From Lentisphaeria bacterium (GTDB taxonomy: Bacteria; Verrucomicrobiota; Lentisphaeria; Oligosphaerales; Oligosphaeraceae): a stretch of DNA of 64,000 bases. How positions within the stretch are numbered: position 1 is the stretch's first letter; each line of letters starts with the position of its first letter. The position numbers were made by a program, and so were the translations under genes. Where the stretch lies: contig JAEEXV010000170.1 in NCBI GenBank assembly GCA_016287975.1, positions 1 through 64,000 on the forward strand. Reading direction: 5' to 3'. Shown here one piece after another: positions 1-8,595 of this stretch. The notes below the pieces were generated by a model. It saw only the letters and a list, made by a program, of their open reading frames with translations, made no database searches and was not told the origin of the DNA.

Positions 1-320
1 GAATCCGGAAGGCCAGCCGGCGGGCAAGCCCGCCGGCACACGCCGGGCAAATGCATGGCCCGGGAGAATCCGGAAACCCAGCCGGCGGGCAAGCCCGCCG
101 GCACACGCCGGGCAAATGCGGGGCCCGGGAAAATCCGGAAGGCCAGCCGGCGGGCAAGCCCGCCGGCACACGCCGGGCAAATGCGGGGCCCGGGAGAATC
201 CGGAAGGCCAGCCGGCGGGCAAGCCCGCCGGCACACGCCGGGTCAATGCATGGCCCGGGAAAATCCGGAAGACCAACCGGCGGGCAAATGCGGGCCCGGG
301 AAAATCCGGAAGGCCCGGCT
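1..320. repeat. Tandem repeat, 65-bp unit
   Basis: The unit start (AATCCGGAA) recurs at about 1, 66, 131, 196 and 261, an exact 65-bp period. A last copy at about 302 follows after 41 bp, so one unit carries a 24-bp internal deletion. Each unit contains the palindrome CCGGCGGGCAAGCCCGCCGG, which could fold into a hairpin. The array continues off the left edge of the window. Open reading frames across it are low-complexity and are not genes. There are no unique spacers, so it is not a CRISPR array. From 321 to 437 I see nothing more than the 3' flank of the minus-strand operon. Confidence 0.9.
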
Positions 321-437
321 GTTTATTCCCCCTGCGGGGCGGCAATAGGAATAGCCTGGCACAGAACCCCGCTGGAGGCGATGCCGCTGAATAGGGCGGC
401 ATCCGCATCCGGGGGGCGGGGATTGGCTAGTGCCGCG

Positions 438-1799
438 TTATGCGGACGTCGTTTCATTGAATTGGATGTCGGCTTGGACCAGGTAGTCCCGCTTGTCGTC
501 GCTGGCGCGCTGGCAGGCGTCGCGCATGCATTGTTCGAGTTCGCGGAAGTTTCCCTTGCACCCGTTGGCAAAGTGGTTCCATAGGCAGTCGAAGGCCTTT
601 TCCCCGACTTCCTGGATTTTGAAATCGGCGAAATCGCCATCCTGGAGGACGCAGTCGAGGATGTATTTGAAATTGTCCTTGCATCCGGCAAGGCGTTCCT
701 TCAGATTGGGAATGGGGAGCTGGTGATCGAAGCGATTGATGAGGTCGTTGCGGAATTCGACCGAGTTGCGGATTTTCTCGGTCTCGTTGCTGGCGGCGAC
801 GATGAGTGTGGGGCAGAAGATGGAATTGCCATTGAGGCCTCGGGGGCGGATCATGTAGTCGTCAAGGTAGGCGAGGAGCTTGCCTTGGATGATGGAATTG
901 GCGGCGCCGATTTCGTCGAGGAAGACGACCTGTCCGAGATTTCGCGCGAGGAGGCCGCAGTTGCCGTCCGCGGAACCGCCGGTGTAGGCGCCTTTGGCAT
1001 ATCCGAAGAGGTGGTATTCGAAGTCGTCTTCCTTTCGGTTGAATTCGGGGATGGGGATGCGCGGCGGATGGTGCTGGTCCTGCTTGGAACTCTTGAACAA
1101 AGGCTGGAGTTCGATGCGGATGCGTTCCTGGAGGTAATTGGCGATCAGCGTCTTGCCGACGCCGCTGTCGCCGAGGAGGAGGACCTTTGGCAGGCGGAGG
1201 ATGTCGGTTCCCTTGGAATCCATCTTAGCCTTGGGGTTTTTGACTTTTTCCTTGATTTTATCGCGGTAGGCTTCAAGGTCGCGTCCGCTCGGGAAGAGGC
1301 GACGGATTTGATCCGCGAAAATCTTGGCGATGCGCTGGAGCTGGAGGAGGAGTTTGCCCATGTGGGCGAAGACCGCGGTGGAATAGAGGTGGTTGGTGGA
1401 ATCGCGGCTGGTCGACTGGAACTTGACATAATCCTTGGTTTTCAAGGCGGGGTTCTCTCTTTCCGGGCACTGGTTCCATTTGACGCACTGTTCTTGGATC
1501 TGCGGAAAGACCTCTTCGGGGGACTCCTTGAAATGGAGATGCACGACTTCGGAGGCGCCTTGCTCGACGACGGTCTCGCTGACGTTCTTCAGTTCGTCGA
1601 CATCGATGGGGCGCTGGCAAAGCAGAAACACCTTTTCAAAATCTTTGCCTGCAAGAGGGAGGGATTCGTGGTCGCGGTCGAAGAGGCAGAGGAGGTGCAC
1701 CTTGAAGCGACTGACTTCGGGGATTTCAATGGCGGCGAGCTGGTCGTATTGTACTTTGTTGCCGTTGGTCAACACGTGGTCTTTGCCGATGGTCGTCAT
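438..1799 (-). CDS. Sigma-54-activator-type AAA+ ATPase, RtcR-like, no DNA-binding domain
   Basis: The 453-residue protein carries a bacterial enhancer-binding-protein type AAA+ domain: Walker A GDSGVGKT (about 210-217), a GAYTGG loop (about 270-275) where GAFTGA is usual, Walker B VVFLDEIG (about 291-298), arginine-finger region FRNDLINRFD (about 349-358) and sensor II GNFRELEQ (about 416-423). The family remodels sigma-54 RNA polymerase by ATP hydrolysis. The chain stops about 30 residues after sensor II, so the usual C-terminal Fis-type HTH is missing. Residues 30-160 have a Rossmann-like pattern with an FLLCQ strand and an LHFKESPEEVF stretch. These resemble the CARF region of RtcR, but this is only a by-eye match. 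The start ATG overlaps the stop of the upstream gene by 4 nt, so it is the third gene of the operon 2781-8024 / 1796-2767 / 438-1799. It could instead be a generic AAA+ chaperone, but the GAYTGG loop and the neighbours favour an activator. Confidence 0.85.
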   Translation of the reverse strand: MTTIGKDHVLTNGNKVQYDQLAAIEIPEVSRFKVHLLCLFDRDHESLPLAGKDFEKVFLLCQRPIDVDELKNVSETVVEQGASEVVHLHFKESPEEVFPQIQEQCVKWNQCPERENPALKTKDYVKFQSTSRDSTNHLYSTAVFAHMGKLLLQLQRIAKIFADQIRRLFPSGRDLEAYRDKIKEKVKNPKAKMDSKGTDILRLPKVLLLGDSGVGKTLIANYLQERIRIELQPLFKSSKQDQHHPPRIPIPEFNRKEDDFEYHLFGYAKGAYTGGSADGNCGLLARNLGQVVFLDEIGAANSIIQGKLLAYLDDYMIRPRGLNGNSIFCPTLIVAASNETEKIRNSVEFRNDLINRFDHQLPIPNLKERLAGCKDNFKYILDCVLQDGDFADFKIQEVGEKAFDCLWNHFANGCKGNFRELEQCMRDACQRASDDKRDYLVQADIQFNETTSA

Positions 1800-2767
1800 G
1801 GTAGAACTCCTGTTGCGTGCATTTGGGCGAGTTCGACGAGTTTGGAATTGTATGTGACTCCCGCAAGAGCGCAGTAGTCTTTCAGGGATTGCTCCAGGTT
1901 GGGGTCGTCGTCGTCAAGGCGTTCGGGGAGCGGCGCGCCGTATTCCAGGCACCGCCGGAGGCAGGCCTGGGCGGCCCAGGCGAGCTTTGCGTCTTTGCTG
2001 AAGAGAATCTTCTTCAGGTCGCATTGTCCGTCGTCCCAGACAAGCCGGACATGGGAGAGATAGCGCGCGAACGTCTCCGGGTTGGTTTTTGTGGGTAGCT
2101 TGTCCCACAGGAAAGTGCGTTTATCTTTTGTTTGTGTTGTTCCACCGGTATTGGCGATGACCGGGACGAAAGATTCTTTGCCTTCCACGTGGGCATTTGC
2201 GCCGAGGTCCCACGGATCGCCGGAGCAGAGGAATGCCTGGCGAGATTCTTCGAGCCACTGGGCGAGCGCTTTGAGGAGGCTATGCCGCCGATACAGGTAG
2301 TCGAGGATGTTTTTGCTTCGGGGGGTCTTGGGGGTGGCGGCAAGGCCGTCGATGCCGTTGAAACGGCAGGTGGCCTTGCCGTCGGCAATCCGGACGCGGA
2401 ATACGAAGTTGTCCGCTGTGCCATCCTGCGGCAGGTCATCGGGCTGGACGAGCGTGCCGTTGCCGTATACGGGCGTTGCCTCGTCGGAAGGGTCATCGAC
2501 ATCGAGGGCGTCTTCATCGTCCAGGGAGAGTTCGGGATCGTCTTCGCCGAGGGAATCGTCGAGGTCGTCGGGATCGACGTTGTCGGTGTCGGCATCGACC
2601 AGGGGGATGGGGATAATCTCCCCGTGTTTTTCGAGGTCTTGAAGGAGGTGCGCGATCTCCGAAGGGGATGCCTCGTTGCAGAGCGTCTGGTCGGCGCGAT
2701 TGATCGTGAGAGGTGCCTTGGTCGCGGCTGGTTCGGGGGCCTGAGTTTGGACGCGAGCGGTAGCCAT
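1796..2767 (-). CDS. Divergent sigma-54 (RpoN)-like factor
   Basis: This 323-residue protein shows the block order of sigma-54. A short N-terminal helical segment (about 34-50, EIAHLLQDLEKHGE) is followed by a very acidic stretch (about 57-98), as in RpoN regions I and II. Residues about 120-146 read like the RpoN segment PDVxV-xxxNGxWxVELN (here FVFRVRIADGKATCRFNG). Residues about 152-185 (YLYRRHSLLKALAQWLEESR) read like the core-binding helices around RxxTLLKVAxxIVERQ. The C-terminus (about 283-323) aligns with the end of RpoN: an acidic DDDDP patch, a helix, then KLVELAQMHATGVLP in place of the RpoN box and its GIPS tail. The RpoN box sequence itself (ARRTVAKYRE) is not conserved. The gene lies 13 bp after the polymerase gene and overlaps the AAA+ activator gene by 4 nt. 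Family assignment is inference from layout and short matches; a profile comparison would decide it. Confidence 0.55.
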   Translation of the reverse strand: MATARVQTQAPEPAATKAPLTINRADQTLCNEASPSEIAHLLQDLEKHGEIIPIPLVDADTDNVDPDDLDDSLGEDDPELSLDDEDALDVDDPSDEATPVYGNGTLVQPDDLPQDGTADNFVFRVRIADGKATCRFNGIDGLAATPKTPRSKNILDYLYRRHSLLKALAQWLEESRQAFLCSGDPWDLGANAHVEGKESFVPVIANTGGTTQTKDKRTFLWDKLPTKTNPETFARYLSHVRLVWDDGQCDLKKILFSKDAKLAWAAQACLRRCLEYGAPLPERLDDDDPNLEQSLKDYCALAGVTYNSKLVELAQMHATGVLP

Positions 2768-2780
2768 TTTTGGACGGGGG

Positions 2781-5700
2781 TTAGAAGTCGGCGAAGAAGA
2801 CGTGGGCGACGGGGGAATCGCGGCGAATGGGGATTTGGCTGGCGGCGGCCTCCAGGAGTTTCTGGCAGGTCTGGGTGTGTGCGATGGAGGTCAGCAGGTC
2901 GTGGTCGTCGTTGGCGGCGGCGGCGGAAGACAGGGTGCGCTTGTCGCTCTTGCTGATGACGCGCCAGAGCAGCCGGAAATAGGCGGGATTGAGTTTTTCG
3001 TAAGGGGAGCCGTCTTTTTGGAATTCCGTGCAGAAGTCGTCTTCCGCGGCGCTGTCCTTGCCATCTTGGCTTTTCAGTTCAAGCAGGGCTTTGACCCATT
3101 TGAGGTCGCAGGCGGTGGTGCCGGTGTGGAAGCTCTGCATGGAGAGCTGGGTGCCGCGTTCGCCGATGGACTGGGCGGCGACCAGGCCGATGGGGAAGAG
3201 GGCGTCGTCTTTGATGGCTTCGCGCAGTACGTCCTTTTCGTCCTTTTCGTCCTTTCCGTCCTTGAAGAGGTCCTCGGCAGGGCAGAGGATGGAGTTGTCG
3301 AGGATGGAGCGGATTTTGCCGCCATCGACGACATAAGGCCAGAGGGCGAAGACGAGGCGGCGGGTGATGGCGCCGGCCTGGGCGGTCCCCAGTTTTTTGT
3401 CGCAGAAGGAATGGCGGGCGTTCATCGCGGCGGAGAAGGAGTCGGAGGCGTTTAGCCCATCGCACAAGGTCCTTTTGAAAAATATGGGTTTGCCGTCGGG
3501 GCCGAAGGTCTGGAGATCGCCGCGGGCGGCGATGAGCTGCCGCAGCTGCTCGGGCTTGCCGCGGGCGCCGGAAGTGGACATGGCGGCGATATGGAGGCCT
3601 GGCGTCGCCCAGTCAACTTTTTCAGGTTTGCAGACTTCTTCCAAGTGCTTCTTGACCTTGTCCTCCAGGATCGAGTTGTCGTCTTCGGGGCATTTCTGCT
3701 TGGCGAGGTCTTTTTGCAGGCTGAGGCAGTCATAGAATCCGAAGGAGACTCCCGCGCGGGTGCAGGCTTCGAGAGCGAGGCGCATCCAGCGTGAGATGAT
3801 GGATATCGCCGAATCGCTGGGTTTGTTGCAGATTTTCGGGAGGAGCTCTTTATGTTCATCTTTCGAAGGCGTGGAGGATATGCCTGCACCTTGCAGTAGA
3901 TTTTGAAAGTCTTCGCAGAGGTCTTCGAGGCCGGAGGGCTTCGTGAGGAGCCAGTAGGTGCCCATGACGAAGTCCTGTTCGTAATGGGCGGTGGGTTTGC
4001 CATTGGCGAGGGAGAGGAGATTGTGGTCGGGGAGGAGGCGCCTGGCATCTTCCTGCGCCTCGGGCGAGAGGGGGAAGTGCAGGACCATTTCGTCGCCGTC
4101 GAAGTCGGCGCCGAAGTCTTTGCAGGCGAGAGGGGAGAGCTGGATGACCTCGGTGTCGCCGGGGATGGGGACGGGGTGGAAGGCGTGGAAACTGTAGCGG
4201 TGGAGGGAGGGCTGGCGGTTCAGGAGGACGAGGGTGTCGGGATGGTCTTCCAGGAAACGCGTGAGGAGCCGTTCCTGGCGGTCGGCGATTTCGGGGGTGC
4301 GTGGGGTGCGCCGATTCCATTTTGCCAGCTGTTCCAGCGCTTTTTGTTCCTGTGCCAACTGCTGGCTGGCGCGATCGGAGGTGATGGCGTCCTGCCCCTC
4401 CAGCCGTTCGCCGATGACGCCGATGCCGGCTGGCGGCGTATTGGATTGAAGGACTTGATCGCCCATCAGTTCCCAGAGGACTTGCACGGGGATGCCGGCT
4501 TGGTTCCAATTGAGTTCCGGATTGGGGGCGATGACCATTCGGGCGGAGCGGTCGACGCGGCGGCCGAGGCCATTGTAGCGCACGAAGCCGGTCTTCCCGT
4601 CGAGGAATTGCATGATGATCTGAAAGAGCCTCGTGACAGCTTTTTTCAGTTGTTCTTTTTTCTTTGGAGCGTTCTTTGAGTTGTCTTTTCCTTTCGTGTA
4701 TGCCTTGCAGGCTTCCAGGACGGGCAGATAACCATCCTGATCCAGCGTATCCAGGTTGATTCTATCGGGATGGATGGCGAGAGGGCGATGGCAGAGCGGG
4801 AGAACGGGGAGGATGGTGATTTCCGGGGCGCCTTTCGGGACGGTGAAGCCGTTCAGTTTTTCAGGATAGGGGATGGGGACGGGCAGTTCGATGAATCCCC
4901 ATTGGCTGCGGGATTTGGCGGATGTTTTTTGGACATCCCCGAAGATGGCGGGGTCGAAAAGCGAGTGCTTCGTGGGGGTGAGTGTCGAAGCGGCGCCTGC
5001 GCGGGCGTGGCCGCGCAGCTCCTGGCTTTGGTGCTTTTCGCAGACGACGGAAATTTCGCCGAGTTCGGCAGGCCTGGTCTTCAATTTATCCCACAGGGTT
5101 TGCGCGTTTCCGTTGTTCTTTCCTTCCTTCTTATCGCCTTTGAATGTGCGGCGGCAATGGATGACAATGTTGTCGGGCCAGCGGGCGGGCGGGGTGCCTT
5201 CGGGGGTGAGCGTCGCGTTGAAGAATTTCTTTTGGGGGTTGAAGTCTTGGGCTTCGAGGAGCAGCGTTCCGGCGGGGGCGCCGGTCGCGCAGTCTTGGAT
5301 GGGGAAGGCGAGGGAATGTTCGGAGCGCGGGGTGGCGTTTTCCGCCGAATATCCCCATGAGCGGAGGAGCCAGCCGAGTTTCAGGCTGGGGGTATCGTTC
5401 TTTTGGGCGTTGTCGAGGGGGACGCGGATTTTCTCGAAGTGCGTGCCGTCGCATTCTTCGTGCTGGCAGCGGAAGTCGAAGACAACGCTCTTGTCCAGGG
5501 ATTCCACCGAGGAGACCTGGTGGGTTTCGCCGCCAAGGAGATTCTTCAGAGCCTTTGGATCGCGGGAGAACTGGAGGTGGCCGTCCTTCCATTCGATGAG
5601 CAGGGCGCGGAGGTAGTCCCGGAGGAGTTCGGGGAATTTGGCGGGCGCTTGCGGGGCGGCGGCCTTGGGCCCGAGCATTTCATCGAGGATATGGTTGGCG

Positions 5701-8024
5701 TTGTAGGCGGCGAGGGCCCAGACCTCCATTTCGCCGAGGCGCTGGCCGCCGCCCAGGCGGCGGCCATGGATCGCCTGCCCCGTCTTGCTGCTGTAGAGAT
5801 AGGAATCGCCGCCGCGGCGGGCCTGCTCCTTCAGCATCGGGATGTGGGCGAGGCGGACGATGTGCTCGTAGCCGACCAGCACGGGGGAGAGGGTTTGCTT
5901 GCCGTCGGGCAGCGTCAGGCGGATTTTCCCGTAGCGGTCGAGGCCGGATTCTTCCAGAAGCTGCTGGATTTTATCGTGGTCGAGGCGGTCGATGTCGGGA
6001 TAGCCGCAGGGGCGCCGGTCGGACGGCGTGAGGAATTCGGCATCCCGGTGATTGTGGTGCAGAAGCCATGCCAGGTGGGTTTCGAGGAGCTGCCCCGGAT
6101 TCATTCGGGAGATGACGCCGTGCGGATTGAGCAGGATTTCAATGGGGCGGTTCCGCCATTCGCCCAGTTCGGCCGCATCCGGCAGGCGCGGCATCTGTTC
6201 GTCGGGGAGAATCTGTCCGACGACGCCCTTGTTGCCGTGGCGCCCCATCAGCTTGTCGCCGAGACGGAGCGGGATCTGGAACTCGACTTCATAGGTGAAG
6301 ACGCCGTCCATGTAAGGCTGCTTGCGCTGGAGGGCGATGGCGGCCACGAGACCCGGCGCGTCCTCCTCGTAGGAGACGGTGAAAGTTGTGCCGTCCTGGG
6401 TGCGGAATCTGGCGACGGGATCGCCGTGATGAAGAAGGGTGCCCTTGGGGACCATTCCTTCGACTAGATAGCCTGTACTGCAATCCTTGTCCAGTTCGAC
6501 GCCGACGGGGATGGTCCGTGTGAAGCGCCTGGTGGCCTGGTGTCCAATCCCCATTTTGTCGGCGGCGCTTTCGCTGATGACGATGGCGTCCTCCATGTTC
6601 CAGCCTTTCCAGGGGAGATAGGCGGTCAGCAGATCCACGCCGAGCTTGAGGGTGTCTCCGTCGTCGGGGAAGAGGCCAAGGCCTGCAAACGGTCGCATGA
6701 AGTCCGCCAGGGTCTTTTCGCCGCCGGAGAGGACGGCGGGGGCCTCGCGGGCTGCGACCGGGAGGGCCTGGCGCAGATTTTTGGCGCCCATCATATTTCG
6801 GGCGCCGTCGTTGTGCGGGTAGAAGGGGATGAGGCCAGCGCCCCAGCCCAGTTGCGCCAGCGGGTCATTTTCGGGGGCGGGGCGGATGAGTCCCTGGGCA
6901 TTGACGGTGGCGCCCTGTGCGAGCTGGAGGGCGAGGCCGACCCATTCGGACTCGGGGCTGTCCACGGGGCAGAGGCGGCCTTTGAACGACGGGTGGATCT
7001 GCCGGTAGGCCTCCGGAATGCTCTTGGCGGACTGTTGGGTGATGCGCAGGCGCTTCACATGGGTCAGGCGGGCCGCCAGTTCGAGGGCGTTCCGGGGCTC
7101 GACAAAGACCAGCCCGGCCTGCGAGGCATAGTGCGGGTTCTGGATGGGAATGAGGCTGTTTTGGAGGCGGGGGCGATCATGGGAGCGATCCTCCTGGAGG
7201 GCTTCCAGAAGTGCGTCGGGCCAGTAGCGGGCGTCCTTGGTCTGATCGCTGGCCATCTGGAAGAGCTGCCGTGCGAGCTGGAATTTGAGCCAGACGGGGA
7301 AGGTGATGAGGATGCGATGCTCCAGGTCGTCCAGGTCGGAGGCTCCTTTTTCCTCCTTTGGCAGGGAAGAAAGCAAGCCGAGCAAGTCTTTCCAGGTGTT
7401 CACCGTCTCCATCTTCACATCGGGATAGAGACCGGAGTTATTCTGGATGAACTCCTTGAGGAATGGGGGAATCTTCTTGGGCGTTCCTTTGCCGGCCTTT
7501 TGGGTGGACTTGCGGGAGCTTTCCTGTCCGGATTCAACGCTTGCGGTGGGTGTCCCTGTTTTTTTGCCGGCCTTCTGGGTGGACTTTAGGAAGCCGCCGC
7601 CTGGCAGGCCGAGGCGCCATTCCAATTTCTGGCGCTGCTGCTCGTTCTGGCCTTCCTGTTGTGGAAGTCGGACCAGACGGAGGCCCGGCATTTCATCCAG
7701 CCAGGAGTTCCAGACCATGATTAAAGGGCGTTGGCTGTTTTCCTTGTGGCGAACAAACAGCCCCTCATAGGGGAGGAGGATTTGATCCACGTCGAAGGAT
7801 TTGCCGAGGTCGTCGAATGTCAGGGTGATCTTGCCGTGTAGATCGGTGTTTTGGGCCAGCGCTTGGCGTGCGTCATCCTTGGTCGGCAGCGTGATGGCGC
7901 ATTGGATGGAAGTGTGCAGCAGGTCGGTCAGGAGGCGGCTGGCTTCCTGGTTCCATTCCGCCGTCATGGATTCGGAAAAGAAGAGCCAGTTTGCGCGGGA
8001 TTCGTCAGCGGAAGAGGTAGTCAT
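2781..8024 (-). CDS. Single-chain beta/beta-prime RNA polymerase (RpoB-RpoC-like fusion)
   Basis: The 1747-residue chain (from ATG at 8024; the open frame runs on upstream to 8354 but that part is low-complexity) contains both large RNA polymerase subunits in order. Beta motifs: HPSFKGRLCPVDSPE (about 344-358, rifampicin-pocket region), LIPFYPHNDGARNMMGA (about 398-414), GWNMEDAIVISE (about 474-485), GDKLMGRHGNKG (about 589-600), SRMNPGQLLETH (about 639-650), GGQRLGEMEVWAL (about 758-770). Beta-prime motifs: LFDPAIFG (about 1022-1029), LGRRVDRSARMVI (about 1153-1165), GADFDGDEM (about 1305-1313, three Mg-binding Asp), the bridge-helix region TSGARGKPEQLRQL (about 1484-1497) and the trigger loop IGERGTQLSMQSFHTG (about 1620-1635). 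All active-site parts are kept, so it should be catalytic. It is far shorter than beta plus beta-prime of bacteria (about 2700). The N-terminal lobes are reduced, the beta-prime zinc ribbon is absent, and residues about 790-1000 are a novel linker. No alpha or omega gene is nearby. First gene of a three-gene operon. Confidence 0.95.
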   Translation of the reverse strand: MTTSSADESRANWLFFSESMTAEWNQEASRLLTDLLHTSIQCAITLPTKDDARQALAQNTDLHGKITLTFDDLGKSFDVDQILLPYEGLFVRHKENSQRPLIMVWNSWLDEMPGLRLVRLPQQEGQNEQQRQKLEWRLGLPGGGFLKSTQKAGKKTGTPTASVESGQESSRKSTQKAGKGTPKKIPPFLKEFIQNNSGLYPDVKMETVNTWKDLLGLLSSLPKEEKGASDLDDLEHRILITFPVWLKFQLARQLFQMASDQTKDARYWPDALLEALQEDRSHDRPRLQNSLIPIQNPHYASQAGLVFVEPRNALELAARLTHVKRLRITQQSAKSIPEAYRQIHPSFKGRLCPVDSPESEWVGLALQLAQGATVNAQGLIRPAPENDPLAQLGWGAGLIPFYPHNDGARNMMGAKNLRQALPVAAREAPAVLSGGEKTLADFMRPFAGLGLFPDDGDTLKLGVDLLTAYLPWKGWNMEDAIVISESAADKMGIGHQATRRFTRTIPVGVELDKDCSTGYLVEGMVPKGTLLHHGDPVARFRTQDGTTFTVSYEEDAPGLVAAIALQRKQPYMDGVFTYEVEFQIPLRLGDKLMGRHGNKGVVGQILPDEQMPRLPDAAELGEWRNRPIEILLNPHGVISRMNPGQLLETHLAWLLHHNHRDAEFLTPSDRRPCGYPDIDRLDHDKIQQLLEESGLDRYGKIRLTLPDGKQTLSPVLVGYEHIVRLAHIPMLKEQARRGGDSYLYSSKTGQAIHGRRLGGGQRLGEMEVWALAAYNANHILDEMLGPKAAAPQAPAKFPELLRDYLRALLIEWKDGHLQFSRDPKALKNLLGGETHQVSSVESLDKSVVFDFRCQHEECDGTHFEKIRVPLDNAQKNDTPSLKLGWLLRSWGYSAENATPRSEHSLAFPIQDCATGAPAGTLLLEAQDFNPQKKFFNATLTPEGTPPARWPDNIVIHCRRTFKGDKKEGKNNGNAQTLWDKLKTRPAELGEISVVCEKHQSQELRGHARAGAASTLTPTKHSLFDPAIFGDVQKTSAKSRSQWGFIELPVPIPYPEKLNGFTVPKGAPEITILPVLPLCHRPLAIHPDRINLDTLDQDGYLPVLEACKAYTKGKDNSKNAPKKKEQLKKAVTRLFQIIMQFLDGKTGFVRYNGLGRRVDRSARMVIAPNPELNWNQAGIPVQVLWELMGDQVLQSNTPPAGIGVIGERLEGQDAITSDRASQQLAQEQKALEQLAKWNRRTPRTPEIADRQERLLTRFLEDHPDTLVLLNRQPSLHRYSFHAFHPVPIPGDTEVIQLSPLACKDFGADFDGDEMVLHFPLSPEAQEDARRLLPDHNLLSLANGKPTAHYEQDFVMGTYWLLTKPSGLEDLCEDFQNLLQGAGISSTPSKDEHKELLPKICNKPSDSAISIISRWMRLALEACTRAGVSFGFYDCLSLQKDLAKQKCPEDDNSILEDKVKKHLEEVCKPEKVDWATPGLHIAAMSTSGARGKPEQLRQLIAARGDLQTFGPDGKPIFFKRTLCDGLNASDSFSAAMNARHSFCDKKLGTAQAGAITRRLVFALWPYVVDGGKIRSILDNSILCPAEDLFKDGKDEKDEKDVLREAIKDDALFPIGLVAAQSIGERGTQLSMQSFHTGTTACDLKWVKALLELKSQDGKDSAAEDDFCTEFQKDGSPYEKLNPAYFRLLWRVISKSDKRTLSSAAAANDDHDLLTSIAHTQTCQKLLEAAASQIPIRRDSPVAHVFFADF

Positions 8025-8595
8025 AATGGGAGAACGTTGATAGAAAGGACGATGCCGGTTGCCGCCACGCCAGAAAGACCTACGCAGGGGGGACGGAAGA
8101 CAATCCGGCACAAAATATAACACAGGAAAAACGTCTTGCCGTATGATGGCGACGCGCCATCCTTCATGTGGCAAATGGCATAGAGGCATTCGCCGCCTTG
8201 TGGCTGGCGCCCGCCTCATGCCTTTGTCGTCTGGTTCTCTCTTCTGGTCGTGCCGGCTTGGCGGGCTGACCACATGCGCCCAGGCAAAAGGGCATCCCGG
8301 AAGGCAGCGCTTTCCCCGTCGGGGCGGAAAAGCGGATGGTCGCTTGTAAAACAACTGGATGAATGTAGATTAAAGGCCATTACGCAGTTGCCGAATGCCT
8401 TGTTCCCCAAGTTGTGCAGGTGGTGGAGAAACGGGCGAAGTCAGGAGACGCGAGACGGGTTCATTTGTTGACCCCCCATGGCCGATCTGCGTGGGGAACA
8501 GAGCGCCGCCAAAATTGGGGACTGCTTCCTGTTTTTGGGGCATTTGGCGCACGCGAATCGAGGCACCTGGCATTTTGCAACCGTTGGAACTCGTC
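8025..8595. promoter_or_regulatory. Divergent intergenic region between polymerase operon and DHH gene
   Basis: This 571-bp region separates two divergent operons. On the minus strand, upstream of the polymerase start, there is an AT-rich patch at about 8108-8125 (TGTTATATTTTG on the minus strand) that could be a -10 element. No clear Shine-Dalgarno sequence precedes the ATG at 8024. On the plus strand there is a TGTTCCCCAAG motif at 8401-8411 that recurs between other modules (16734, 27625, 38812). I see no gene here. The reading frames across it are extensions of the flanking genes without coding character. Confidence 0.4.

Noticed and set aside
1..320. Possible CRISPR array
   Set aside because: Repeats are directly adjacent with a constant 65-bp period and no unique spacers.
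723..1877. Plus-strand 384-residue frame opposite the AAA+ gene
   Set aside because: It is the antisense shadow of the AAA+ coding sequence and has only Val/Asp/Glu-rich low-complexity translation.
2781..8354. Host rpoB/rpoC housekeeping genes
   Set aside because: Single chain, greatly shortened, no rplJL or rpsLG neighbours, and located in an accessory region.
8140..8595. Classical -24/-12 sigma-54 promoters upstream of the divergent operons
   Set aside because: TGGCA and TTGC pieces occur, but never with the required GG-N10-GC spacing.
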